Shown one piece after another: positions 1-5,380 of a stretch of 5,758 nucleotides of DNA. Positions within the stretch are counted from its first letter, which is position 1. Each line of letters opens with the position of its first letter. The notes beneath the pieces were generated by a model, which was given only the letters and a program-made list of their open reading frames with translations, did no database searches and was not told the origin of the DNA. The DNA comes from Candidatus Bathyarchaeota archaeon (GTDB lineage Archaea; Thermoproteota; Bathyarchaeia; Bathyarchaeales; Bathycorpusculaceae). The stretch covers positions 1-5,758 of the forward strand of contig DAOUTL010000089.1 of assembly GCA_030626685.1 (NCBI GenBank), read 5' to 3'. The position numbers and the translations under genes are program-made.

Positions 1-140
1 GTTCCATACATAAGGATACATCCTTCCATTGAACATTTTATTCATTTAGAAACCAGATATTTTAACTCTCCCATACAAGTTTTAATTTTCAATACATACG
101 GATGCCTCTTCACATGGATACATTTTGAGGATTCGCTACC
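1..140. other. upstream stretch with no supported gene
   Basis: AT-rich sequence before the coiled-coil gene. The + strand frame starting at base 1 is open as far as a TAG at 166-168 (55 codons). It has no visible start, is rich in Ile, His, Phe and Tyr, contains no Ala, and would run through the likely TATA box of the next gene, so I do not call it a gene. A short palindrome, AAGGATACATCCTT, lies at 12-25. A minus-strand frame beginning near base 45 is open to the left edge, but it is too short and lacks a convincing ribosome site. A neighbour's gene end here cannot be excluded. Confidence 0.4.
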
Positions 141-150
141 TTTATTTACA
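141..150 (+). promoter_or_regulatory. possible TATA box of the coiled-coil gene
   Basis: TTTATTTACA lies about 45 bases before the ATG at 192. Transcription would start near 170, giving a leader of about 20 bases that carries the ribosome site GGGAG (180-184). The match to an archaeal TATA box is only moderate. Confidence 0.35.
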
Positions 151-191
151 AAGAATGACGTTGAATAGTTTAAAGGAAAGGGAGAAAAACA

Positions 192-746
192 ATGTCAGAG
201 AAAGATCCATCGAAGAACGAAGCCCTAGAAGCCTTAGACTTCATAATAAACGTTTTAAGGGAACACGAGAAGGACTTGGACCGATTAATAAACGAGTTGG
301 GCACTATAACTGAAAGGTTGGGTGATGCTGGCGAGTTCAGCGGAAAAATAGAGAAGGTGGAAGAAAGACTTACCACGTTGCAGAATGAAATAGCCAATTT
401 AGTCACGTATTTGTCAGCTTCAAAGGAAGCCCCCGCGATACCAGCACAACCAGTAAAGGAACAAAGGGCTGAATCATCACAAGTTAGAGAAGAGAGGGGT
501 CCACCAGTGATTCTGCGTTGTAAACAATGGGAGGACTTTCAAACCCTAGCCTATCAAGCTCAAACACTGTCTTTCTTGTATAAAGAAGCTGAGAAAACGC
601 TCCGAGTGGACGCTTTAAAGAACAATCAAATAGTAACCTATAGCGGTGCGCTTCCCAAGCAAGCTTCACTTTTAAAAACTTGGCTTTCCAAACAGTTGGA
701 CATTTCTGAAAAGAATATTTTGGAAGGCATTTTGGCTATCGGCTAG
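192..746 (+). CDS. conserved-looking coiled-coil protein of unknown function (184 aa)
   Basis: I do not recognise this protein. Three parts can be seen. Residues 8-75 form charged helices with leucine and isoleucine at heptad-like spacing (for example L22, L29, L32, L36, then I53, V56, L60, L63, I67, L70), which points to a coiled coil broken near G44-G51. Residues 76-105 are a linker rich in Pro, Ala, Glu and Gln. Residues 106-184 look like a small folded domain with the single Cys (C110), W113 and a mixed helix/strand pattern. There is no signal peptide or membrane segment, so it is probably cytosolic. The ATG is preceded by GGGAG at 180-184, seven bases away, which supports this start. It is probably monocistronic, because the next genes have their own promoter. 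An oligomerising scaffold or nucleic-acid-associated protein is possible, but that is a guess from its shape. Confidence 0.8.
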   Translation: MSEKDPSKNEALEALDFIINVLREHEKDLDRLINELGTITERLGDAGEFSGKIEKVEERLTTLQNEIANLVTYLSASKEAPAIPAQPVKEQRAESSQVREERGPPVILRCKQWEDFQTLAYQAQTLSFLYKEAEKTLRVDALKNNQIVTYSGALPKQASLLKTWLSKQLDISEKNILEGILAIG

Positions 747-753
747 GCGTTTT

Positions 754-763
754 ACGTTAACGT
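754..763. repeat. 10-bp perfect palindrome in the intergenic gap
   Basis: ACGTTAACGT lies eight bases after the stop of the coiled-coil gene and about 27 bases before the TATA box of the small-gene operon. It could be a distal regulator site or chance; no flanking T-run makes it look like a terminator. Confidence 0.3.
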
Positions 764-789
764 TTGTATGTCCGTGTTATCCAGTAATG

Positions 790-797
790 TTTTTATA
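790..797 (+). promoter_or_regulatory. TATA box of the two-small-gene operon
   Basis: TTTTTATA lies about 50 bases before the TTG start at 843. Transcription would begin around 818-822, leaving a leader of about 22-25 bases that contains the strong GGAGGGG site. Its placement supports the internal TTG start over the upstream ATG at 768, which lies before this box. Confidence 0.5.
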
Positions 798-805
798 GGA
801 CGATG

Positions 806-820
806 TCGTAAGTCTTACGA
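806..820. promoter_or_regulatory. 15-bp palindrome, candidate operator
   Basis: TCGTAAG-T-CTTACGA is a perfect inverted repeat with 7-base arms and a one-base centre. The flanks also repeat CGATGT at 801-806 and 818-823. It sits between the TATA box and the predicted transcription start. Many archaeal repressors bind dyad operators in that position, where they block RNA polymerase or TFB. It is not T-rich and lies before a gene, so a terminator is unlikely. No regulator gene is identifiable, though either small product downstream could be an autoregulator (inference). Confidence 0.45.
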
Positions 821-842
821 TGTAGTATTGGAGGGGTTGAGG

Positions 843-989
843 TTGAAGGCTAAACCACAAGCAGTCAAGAATTGTTTTTCCGTTTTCGAAGCCTTCTCCT
901 TTCTCCTCGATTACGGAAATGGCTGCGTGGTTAGCCAAAAAACAATGAAAACCCTCCACTCGAAGCACCGAAAAGGCGGAAACAGATGA
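843..989 (+). CDS. small hypothetical protein (48 aa), first gene of a two-gene operon
   Basis: I do not recognise this protein. From TTG at 843 it encodes 48 residues: a basic start (MKAKPQ), a hydrophobic aromatic stretch at residues 11-22 (CFSVFEAFSFLL), a turn with Gly25/Gly27 and Cys28, and a strongly basic tail (residues 33-48 with Lys, His and Arg). The tail would suit nucleic-acid or ribosome contact, but no fold is assigned. The start rests on GGAGGGG at 830-836, six bases upstream, and on the TATA box at 790-797. TTG at 837 overlaps the ribosome site and is less likely. The frame also extends back to an ATG at 768, but that would place promoter and palindrome inside the gene. Its stop overlaps the start of the next gene as ATGA, so the two are probably translationally coupled. 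Confidence 0.5.
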   Translation: MKAKPQAVKNCFSVFEAFSFLLDYGNGCVVSQKTMKTLHSKHRKGGNR

Positions 990-1132
990 GCGGAAACGAA
1001 CGTTTTCTGCAGAAAATTCGTGAAGAATTTGTAAAATTTGAAAAAACAATGGAAGAACTGCACTTTTTAAAACTTGTAGCTCAAGACTTGGAAAACGTCA
1101 GAAAAATGATAAAACTAAAAAAATACGATTAA
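986..1132 (+). CDS. small helical hypothetical protein (48 aa), second gene of the operon
   Basis: The ATG at 986 overlaps the TGA of the preceding small gene (ATGA), and AAGGCGGA at 973-980 is a fair ribosome site. The 48-residue product is almost wholly charged helix: F7, L8, I11, F15, F18, M22, L25 and L28 lie on one face, followed by L30, V31, L35 and V38, and the tail is lysine-rich. This resembles a short coiled coil or helical hairpin that would oligomerise or pair with a partner, possibly its operon mate (inference). There is no Cys, membrane segment or recognised motif. Its length equals that of its neighbour, but I see no sequence similarity between them. The coupled start and sensible amino-acid composition favour a real gene. 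Confidence 0.55.
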   Translation: MSGNERFLQKIREEFVKFEKTMEELHFLKLVAQDLENVRKMIKLKKYD

Positions 1133-1150
1133 TCCGCTAAGGTAAAATCC

Positions 1151-1158
1151 TTAAATAT
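1151..1158 (+). promoter_or_regulatory. TATA box of cysS
   Basis: TTAAATAT is centred about 34 bases before the cysS ATG, so transcription should begin near 1180-1184 and the leader would be only about 5-9 bases. No Shine-Dalgarno motif fits in that leader, which suggests leaderless-type initiation. Confidence 0.55.
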
Positions 1159-1188
1159 CCTTCACAGTTATTTTTAGGCGAACACGCC

Positions 1189-2613
1189 ATGGAAGCTTCA
1201 ACCGAAAATCTACACTTCTTCAACACATTGACGCGTAAGAAAGAAAAGTTCATTTCTTTAGGGAAAGGCAAAGTTAAAATGTACACGTGTGGACCTACAG
1301 TTTACGATTTCGCTCATATAGGAAATTTCAGAGCCTTCATTTTTGAGGATCTGTTAAGAAAGTGGCTTGAGTATCGCGGTTTCAAAGTTATTCAAGTTAT
1401 GAACATAACGGATGTGGATGACAGAACAATCGCTGCTTCTAGGAGAGAAGGAATACCGCTTAAAGAATACACTGAACGGTACACTAAGGCATTTTTTGAA
1501 GATACAACAACATTAAACATTGAAAGAGCCGAACACTACCCAAAGGCAACAGAGCACATCCCCGAAATGGTCGAGTTAATCAAGAAACTAATGGAGAAAG
1601 GTTACGCTTACAGAAGTGAAGACGGCTCAATCTATTACGATATTTCAAAGTTTAAGGACTATGGGAAACTCTCGAAAACCAAAATTGAAGAGTTAAAACC
1701 AGGCGCAAGAGTAAAAGTTGATGAATACGGGAAGGAAGAGGCACGGGATTTTGCCCTCTGGAAGATGTGGGACGAAGAGGATGATGACGTTTTCTGGGAA
1801 ACAGAAATCGGCAAGGGAAGACCTGGATGGCACATTGAGTGCTCAACTATGGCAATGAGATACTTAGGTGAAACGATAGATATCCACAGTGGAGGAGTAG
1901 ACCTAATTTTTCCCCATCACGAAAACGAGATAGCTCAAAGTGAGGCGGCTACGGGTAAAAAATTCGTCGATTACTGGCTTCATAACGAGCATTTACTTGT
2001 TGAAGGAAGGCGAATGGCTAAGAGATTTGGCAACTATTACACCTTAAGAGACCTGATAAAAATTGGCTATGACCCAAAAGCCGTGCGCTATCTCCTTTTA
2101 TCAACTCACTACAGACAACAATTAAACTTCACCTTCGAAGGGTTAGAAGCTGCAAAGAGCGCTGTTGACCGTCTAATAAACTTCATGTATAGATTGATGG
2201 ATGCGAATGGAGGGGGATGCGGAGAAAAAATAAGGCTGCTAATGGATGATGTGCAAAGGAATTTCGAAGAAGCTATGGATGACGACCTAAACATAAGCGT
2301 CGCGTTAGCCGCCTTATTTGACTTCGTCAGAGAAGTGAACAAACTCATGGATAATAACGTGCTCAGCAAGGAAGAGGCTGAAGAAGTCTACAAGTTAATG
2401 ATTAGATTCGATAAGGTTCTCAGCGTAATCGGTGAAGTTGAGAAGAGAGAGAAAACATCTGAAGAGGCTGAAGAGCTTATTCGCAAAAGGGAAGAAGCCA
2501 GAAAAGCTAAAGAATGGGAGACAGCCGACAAAATTAGAGAACAACTCAGAGCCATGGGCATAATAATTGAGGATACACCTCAAGGTGTGAAATGGAGAAT
2601 CAAAAAGAGTTAG
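1189..2613 (+). CDS. cysS: cysteinyl-tRNA synthetase
   Basis: A class I aminoacyl-tRNA synthetase that joins cysteine to tRNA-Cys using ATP, in the cytosol. Its 474 residues match the usual single-chain length. The class I signature HIGN is at residues 43-46 inside TCGPTVYDFAHIGN. The zinc site that selects cysteine is complete: C34, C218, H243 and E247, with the typical contexts GWHIECS and FPHHENE. NITDVDD (72-78) is also characteristic. The KMSKS loop is RMAKR (275-279), keeping the middle Met and Lys but with Arg at the first and last positions. The C-terminal helical anticodon-binding region runs from about 310 to 474 and ends in a family-typical segment with DTPQGVKW. The gene has its own promoter and probably a very short leader. 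Its presence implies direct charging of tRNA-Cys rather than sole reliance on the SepRS/SepCysS route of some methanogens. The identification is secure. Confidence 0.97.
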   Translation: MEASTENLHFFNTLTRKKEKFISLGKGKVKMYTCGPTVYDFAHIGNFRAFIFEDLLRKWLEYRGFKVIQVMNITDVDDRTIAASRREGIPLKEYTERYTKAFFEDTTTLNIERAEHYPKATEHIPEMVELIKKLMEKGYAYRSEDGSIYYDISKFKDYGKLSKTKIEELKPGARVKVDEYGKEEARDFALWKMWDEEDDDVFWETEIGKGRPGWHIECSTMAMRYLGETIDIHSGGVDLIFPHHENEIAQSEAATGKKFVDYWLHNEHLLVEGRRMAKRFGNYYTLRDLIKIGYDPKAVRYLLLSTHYRQQLNFTFEGLEAAKSAVDRLINFMYRLMDANGGGCGEKIRLLMDDVQRNFEEAMDDDLNISVALAALFDFVREVNKLMDNNVLSKEEAEEVYKLMIRFDKVLSVIGEVEKREKTSEEAEELIRKREEARKAKEWETADKIREQLRAMGIIIEDTPQGVKWRIKKS

Positions 2614-2648
2614 TTAATCTTAAATTCTTGGTTTAGCTATGAGAAATT

Positions 2649-2768
2649 ATGGTCTTATATGTTGCGTATAGAGCTCCCAGAGAGTCTAAAGATAGAAGCG
2701 TTCTTCCTCACCGTTTGAAAGCGTTAGGCTGTAGACCTGTGCATATGTCAAAATTATTCCGCGAGTAG
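2649..2768 (+). pseudogene. N-terminal remnant of an unrecognised gene
   Basis: From ATG at 2649 the frame reads MVLYVAYRAPRESKDR, continues with SVLPHRLKALGCRPVHMSKL, and stops at TAG 2766-2768. The pattern (hydrophobic strand, basic turn, then LPHRLKALGC) looks like the strand-helix opening of a real small alpha/beta protein, but it is cut after 39 residues. A TATA-like CTTAAATT lies at 2619-2626, the right distance for leaderless expression from this ATG. The same frame continues after the TAG into RadA-like sequence, so the ancestral protein body has probably been deleted and joined to another gene. A resemblance to Cas2-like small folds crossed my mind but cannot be supported. It could still be a short expressed peptide. 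Confidence 0.45.
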
Positions 2769-2783
2769 TTATCGTACATAAGC

Positions 2784-2890
2784 AGAGAATGGAGAAAGGT
2801 GCTTTTCTTCGACACGGAAGGAACGTTCAGCTCAAAACGCGTATATCAAATAGCATCTGAAAACGGTTTAAACCCAGACGAGGTATTACA
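2784..2890 (+). pseudogene. fragment of a RadA/Rad51-family recombinase
   Basis: In the frame beginning at 2784 the sequence reads RKVLFFDTEGTFSSKRVYQI, then ASENGLNPDEVLH. This closely follows the RadA core segment that normally reads like KVxYIDTEGTFRPER...IA...GLDPDE, located between the Walker A and Walker B motifs of archaeal recombinases. Only about 33 residues survive. No Walker A loop (GxxxxGKT) lies upstream, where a stop codon at 2766-2768 intervenes, and the usual next segment (ARAYNSDHQ) is absent downstream. It cannot encode an active ATPase. It is a relic of RadA or a RadA paralogue such as RadB, presumably left by duplication or rearrangement. An intact copy is not in this window. 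Confidence 0.6.
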
Positions 2891-3049
2891 TACATCTGGG
2901 TCCACTTCAAGGATGACGAGTTTGAAGTCGCCACAGCCACCACCGTAGAAGAAGTCAAAGAACTCGCGGGTGCCGGCTTTGAAAAGGTCGACGAGATCCA
3001 AGGATTTCAGGTCTTCAGAAAGCCAAAGAGATTCGCATGTTACAGTTAG
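2885..3049 (+). pseudogene. C-terminal remnant of an unrecognised gene with unusual codon use
   Basis: A frame different from the RadA-like piece reads ITYIWVHFKDDEFEVATATT, then VEEVKELAGAGFEKVDEIQG and FQVFRKPKRFACYS, ending at TAG 3047-3049. It looks like a genuine beta-alpha-beta tail: acidic strand, helix VEEVKELAGAGF, strand, basic end. The frame is closed upstream at TGA 2858-2860 and contains no ATG, so no complete gene is possible from standard starts apart from weak ones. Third codon positions are G or C in about 29 of 47 core codons, against about 32 of 82 in the EF-1alpha start of this window (hand counts). That hints at a different origin or expression class. I do not recognise the family. 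Confidence 0.5.
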
Positions 3050-3067
3050 GATTATCACGTTACAGTT
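3039..3067 (+). repeat. two 9-bp direct repeats before the rps12 TATA box
   Basis: GTTACAGTT occurs at 3039-3047 and again at 3059-3067, exactly 20 bases apart, or about two helical turns. The second copy touches the TATA box at 3066-3074. Same-face tandem sites directly upstream of a promoter suit a regulator or a strengthened promoter element, but the first copy also lies within the decayed coding frame, so chance or a small duplication remains possible. Confidence 0.4.
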
Positions 3068-3074
3068 TAAATAT
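3066..3074 (+). promoter_or_regulatory. TATA box of the rps12-rps7 operon
   Basis: TTTAAATAT is centred about 44 bases before the rps12 ATG. Transcription would start near 3096, giving a leader of roughly 18 bases with a weak ribosome motif, GAGAGG, at 3097-3102. This makes rps12-rps7 independent of cysS. Confidence 0.6.
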
Positions 3075-3113
3075 TAGAAATGTGATTAGACGTAGCGAGA
3101 GGAAAACGAAACC

Positions 3114-3554
3114 ATGGGTTCGAAATCTCCAAAGGGCGAATTCGCCGCAAGAAAACTATTGACAAAACGGAAAAAGTTCAGATGGAGCGACATGTACTAT
3201 AAAAGGCGAATGCTACGCTTAGACGTAAAAGCAGATCCCCTTAAAGGAGCACCAATGGGCCGCGGCATAGTCCTCGAAAAAGTAGGTGTAGAAAGTAAGC
3301 AACCTAACAGCGCCATAAGGAAATGTGTGAGAACCCAACTGATAAAAAACGGCAGAGTTATAACCGCTTTTCTGCCCGGGGACGGAGCCCTAAACATCGT
3401 TGACGAGCATGATGAAGTGATAGTTGAAGGCATAGGCGGTTCACGTGGAAGAGCCATGGGAGACATTCCAGGCGTAAGATGGAAGGCCATAATGATTAAC
3501 GGTGTATCCTTAAAGGAGCTTGTGCTTGGGAGAAAGCAGAAACCAATACGGTGA
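3114..3554 (+). CDS. rps12: small ribosomal subunit protein uS12
   Basis: uS12 sits at the decoding centre of the 30S subunit and contributes to codon-anticodon accuracy. The 146-residue length is that of archaeal/eukaryotic S12, longer than the bacterial form. Diagnostic segments are all present: GAPMGRGIVLEKVGVESKQP (residues 45-64), NSAIRKCVR (65-73), the loop FLPGDGALN (86-94) that reaches the decoding site, and GIGGSRGRAMGDIPGVRWK. The Lys-rich N-terminus (residues 4-21) is the usual RNA-threading tail. The start at ATGGG fits the archaeal N-terminus MGSKSPKGEFAARKL and lies 11 bases after GAGAGG. It is the first gene of a two-gene operon; its stop lies inside the translation start region of rps7. 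The identification is secure. Confidence 0.97.
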   Translation: MGSKSPKGEFAARKLLTKRKKFRWSDMYYKRRMLRLDVKADPLKGAPMGRGIVLEKVGVESKQPNSAIRKCVRTQLIKNGRVITAFLPGDGALNIVDEHDEVIVEGIGGSRGRAMGDIPGVRWKAIMINGVSLKELVLGRKQKPIR

Positions 3555-3555
3555 G
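3550..3555 (+). promoter_or_regulatory. ribosome binding site of rps7 overlapping the rps12 stop
   Basis: GGTGAG perfectly matches the archaeal 16S 3' end and includes the rps12 TGA stop (3552-3554). It lies four bases before TTG at 3560. It therefore favours TTG as the rps7 start over the GTG at 3551, which is itself part of the motif and has no well-spaced site (the GGGAG at 3528-3532 is 18 bases away). Confidence 0.55.
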
Positions 3556-3559
3556 AATT

Positions 3560-4147
3560 TTGAGTCAAAAACATGAAGAAAAACAAGAGTTAAAACTTTT
3601 TGGGAAATGGGGTTTCAAGGGCGTTGAAGTAAGGGACGTAAGCTTAGACAGGTACATATCCCTAAAACCGATTGTAGTCCCGCATAGTATGGGAAGACAT
3701 GAACACAAACGCTTCCGCAAAGCAAACGTCAACATTGTGGAAAGACTCATAAACAACCTTATGCGACCTGGAAAAAACGCTGGGAAAAAAGCTAAAGTCA
3801 TAAACATTGTGAAACACACCCTCGAAATAATCCATTTACGTACCGGCAGAAATCCGATAGAAGTGCTTGTTAAGGCTGTGGAAAACTCTGCACAGTGTGA
3901 AGACACAACAAGGCTTAGCTACGGAGGCGTAGTGTATCACTTATCCGTGGACGTTTCTCCCCAGAGAAGAGTTGATCTGGCTTTAAGAAATATATGCGAA
4001 GGAGCGAGACAAGCATCAATGCATAATCCACGCTCAATAGCGGAATGCTTAGCAGAAGAGTTAATCCTAGCGTCAAACCACGACATGAAAAGCTACGCTG
4101 TTTCAAAACGCCACGAAAGAGAAAGAATAGCCAAAGCCTCAAGATAG
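3560..4147 (+). CDS. rps7: small ribosomal subunit protein uS7
   Basis: uS7 nucleates assembly of the 30S head, binds the 3' domain of 16S rRNA and lines the E-site exit. From TTG at 3560 it has 195 residues, an archaeal length. Family segments appear in order: LKLFGKWGF near the N-terminus, HSMGRHEHKRF, VNIVERLINNLMRPGKNAGK (the conserved RNA-binding helix-loop), NPIEVLVKAVENSAQCEDTT, the beta hairpin GGVVYHLSVDVSPQRRVDLA, and the C-terminal SIAECLAEELILASN...SYAVSKRHERERIA. I prefer TTG because GGTGAG lies four bases upstream and the resulting N-terminus, MSQKHEEKQELKLFGKW, looks natural. GTG at 3551, overlapping the rps12 stop as GTGA, is the alternative (198 residues). Either way it is tightly coupled to rps12. 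It converges on the GTPase gene, with only 18 bases between the stops. Confidence 0.96.
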   Translation: MSQKHEEKQELKLFGKWGFKGVEVRDVSLDRYISLKPIVVPHSMGRHEHKRFRKANVNIVERLINNLMRPGKNAGKKAKVINIVKHTLEIIHLRTGRNPIEVLVKAVENSAQCEDTTRLSYGGVVYHLSVDVSPQRRVDLALRNICEGARQASMHNPRSIAECLAEELILASNHDMKSYAVSKRHERERIAKASR

Positions 4148-4165
4148 CCGCTCTTTACCATAAAA

Positions 4166-5341
4166 TTATCTCATGTGAACCTCGACAATGTCTCCGTCTT
4201 CCAGAACAAACGCAGACCCTACCTTTTGTGGACTGAAAACGAGACGTTTAGCCCAAACCTTTGCAAAGGAAAAGTTTTCGCTGAAATCACTATGAATGTT
4301 TTTGGCTAGATCGTGGACTGTTGCACCTTTCCTTAGAATGAACGGTTTCTTAGAAAATTCTCTTTCGCTTGGTTCTTTTGTGTAAACGCGCATTATGCCT
4401 AATGTTTTAAACAAGGCTTCACCCAGCTTTTCTAAGCCATATCCTTTTTCACATGAAACTGCAACGATGGGCAGTTTGTTGCCAACGTAAGCCTCTAACC
4501 GCTTTAGATTCGTTTCGGAACCCTCCAAATCAATTTTGTTTGCAACCGTCACCGCAGGCTTATACACGGTGTTTTCAAAAACTGCTTCTTCAACCTCATC
4601 CAACGTGGCGTCTCCATAAATCTTAACAACAGCGTCCATAACGCGGTAGCTTCTAAGAAGTTCTTCAACGTCCCTAATGGTGCAGTCAACAAACCTACCA
4701 ATCAAAATTATTCGTAAACCAGCACCCATAAACTTCCTTTCAATCTCAACACGCGCCCTAGGCTTACTAACCAATATTCGAACTTTCTCCATTTCACCCA
4801 AAACAAGAGACAACTGCTCAACAGGGTCCTGAGATAAATCAACCATTAAAATTAAACAATCAGCGTTGCGGGCTAAAGCCAAAGTCTGAAGACCCCAAGC
4901 TCTTCCATCAGCAGAACCCTCCATTAAAGCTGGAGCTTCCACAATTTGAAATTGGACGTCTTGATGAGCAAGCATACCGGGTATTGGCTCTCTTGTCGTG
5001 TAAGGATTAGATGAAACCTCAACCTTCGCGTTTGTGATAGCCGCGAGCAAACTGCTTTTTCCAACATTTGTTAAGCCTATAAGTGCTATCTGAGCTGCGC
5101 CCTCTTTCTCTACAAAAAATTTTGATCCGCCTTTCCCAGCCTTTTTACGTTTCTTTTCCTCAATTTCCCTTCGCAGAGCAGCCATTTGTTTTTTAACTTG
5201 AACACAAAGTTTCGCTGTACCTTTATGCTTTGGAACTAAGCTTAAAAACTCTTGTAATAATTGAAGTTTTTCTCTTGGATTTTTTGCTGCTGAAGCCTCA
5301 GCCCATTTATGTTTCGCTTCAGCAGGCAAATTTGTTGGCAT
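4166..5341 (-). CDS. DRG/Obg-type GTPase with C-terminal TGS domain
   Basis: A TRAFAC-class GTPase close to the DRG (Rbg, COG1163) family, whose members associate with ribosomes and act in translation. The 391 residues show an N-terminal helical region with VPKHKGTAKL (36-45) and a Lys/Arg-rich helix to about 70. The G domain follows: G1 GLTNVGKSS (89-97), G2 PYTTREPIPG (113-122), G4 NKID (268-271) and G5 SCEKG (296-300). About 100 residues between G3 and G4 correspond to the insert typical of DRG proteins. A TGS domain runs from about 318 to the end (ILRKGATVHDLAKNIHSDF). The G3 motif is odd: EAPA (135-138) replaces the usual D-x-P-G. A minus-strand TATA-like element lies at 5381-5389; the leader would be short, with only a weak AGGT before the ATG. 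The family is clear; whether it is true DRG or an archaeal sister group is not settled here. Confidence 0.93.
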   Translation of the reverse strand: MPTNLPAEAKHKWAEASAAKNPREKLQLLQEFLSLVPKHKGTAKLCVQVKKQMAALRREIEEKKRKKAGKGGSKFFVEKEGAAQIALIGLTNVGKSSLLAAITNAKVEVSSNPYTTREPIPGMLAHQDVQFQIVEAPALMEGSADGRAWGLQTLALARNADCLILMVDLSQDPVEQLSLVLGEMEKVRILVSKPRARVEIERKFMGAGLRIILIGRFVDCTIRDVEELLRSYRVMDAVVKIYGDATLDEVEEAVFENTVYKPAVTVANKIDLEGSETNLKRLEAYVGNKLPIVAVSCEKGYGLEKLGEALFKTLGIMRVYTKEPSEREFSKKPFILRKGATVHDLAKNIHSDFSENFSFAKVWAKRLVFSPQKVGSAFVLEDGDIVEVHMR

Positions 5342-5380
5342 AACCTAAACGCGCCCAAACAATAATTTCAAAAATCAACT

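Noticed and set aside
12..25. Palindrome AAGGATACATCCTT as a regulatory site
   Set aside because: It is isolated, lacks an associated promoter in the window, and short dyads of this kind are common in AT-rich DNA.
1..168. Open + strand frame from the window edge to TAG at 166-168 (55 codons)
   Set aside because: It has no start, no Ala, an Ile/His/Phe/Tyr-heavy composition typical of AT-rich noncoding DNA, and would contain the likely promoter of the next gene. It could still be a true gene end.
768..842. Upstream ATG start for the first small gene (73 residues)
   Set aside because: It lies before the TATA box and palindrome and has no ribosome site, whereas TTG at 843 has GGAGGGG at good spacing.
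777..1049. 90-residue minus-strand open frame opposite the small genes
   Set aside because: No promoter or ribosome site on that strand; it covers the palindrome and mirrors the two coupled + strand frames.
2846..3058. 70-residue minus-strand open frame
   Set aside because: It mirrors the C-terminal remnant on the + strand, which has the more protein-like sequence.
3117..3128. T-arm-like GTTCGAAATC suggesting a tRNA
   Set aside because: It lies inside the start of rps12, and no acceptor or anticodon stem can be paired around it.
4148..4165. Possible shared terminator between convergent rps7 and GTPase genes
   Set aside because: The 18-base gap holds no T-run or hairpin on either strand strong enough to call.
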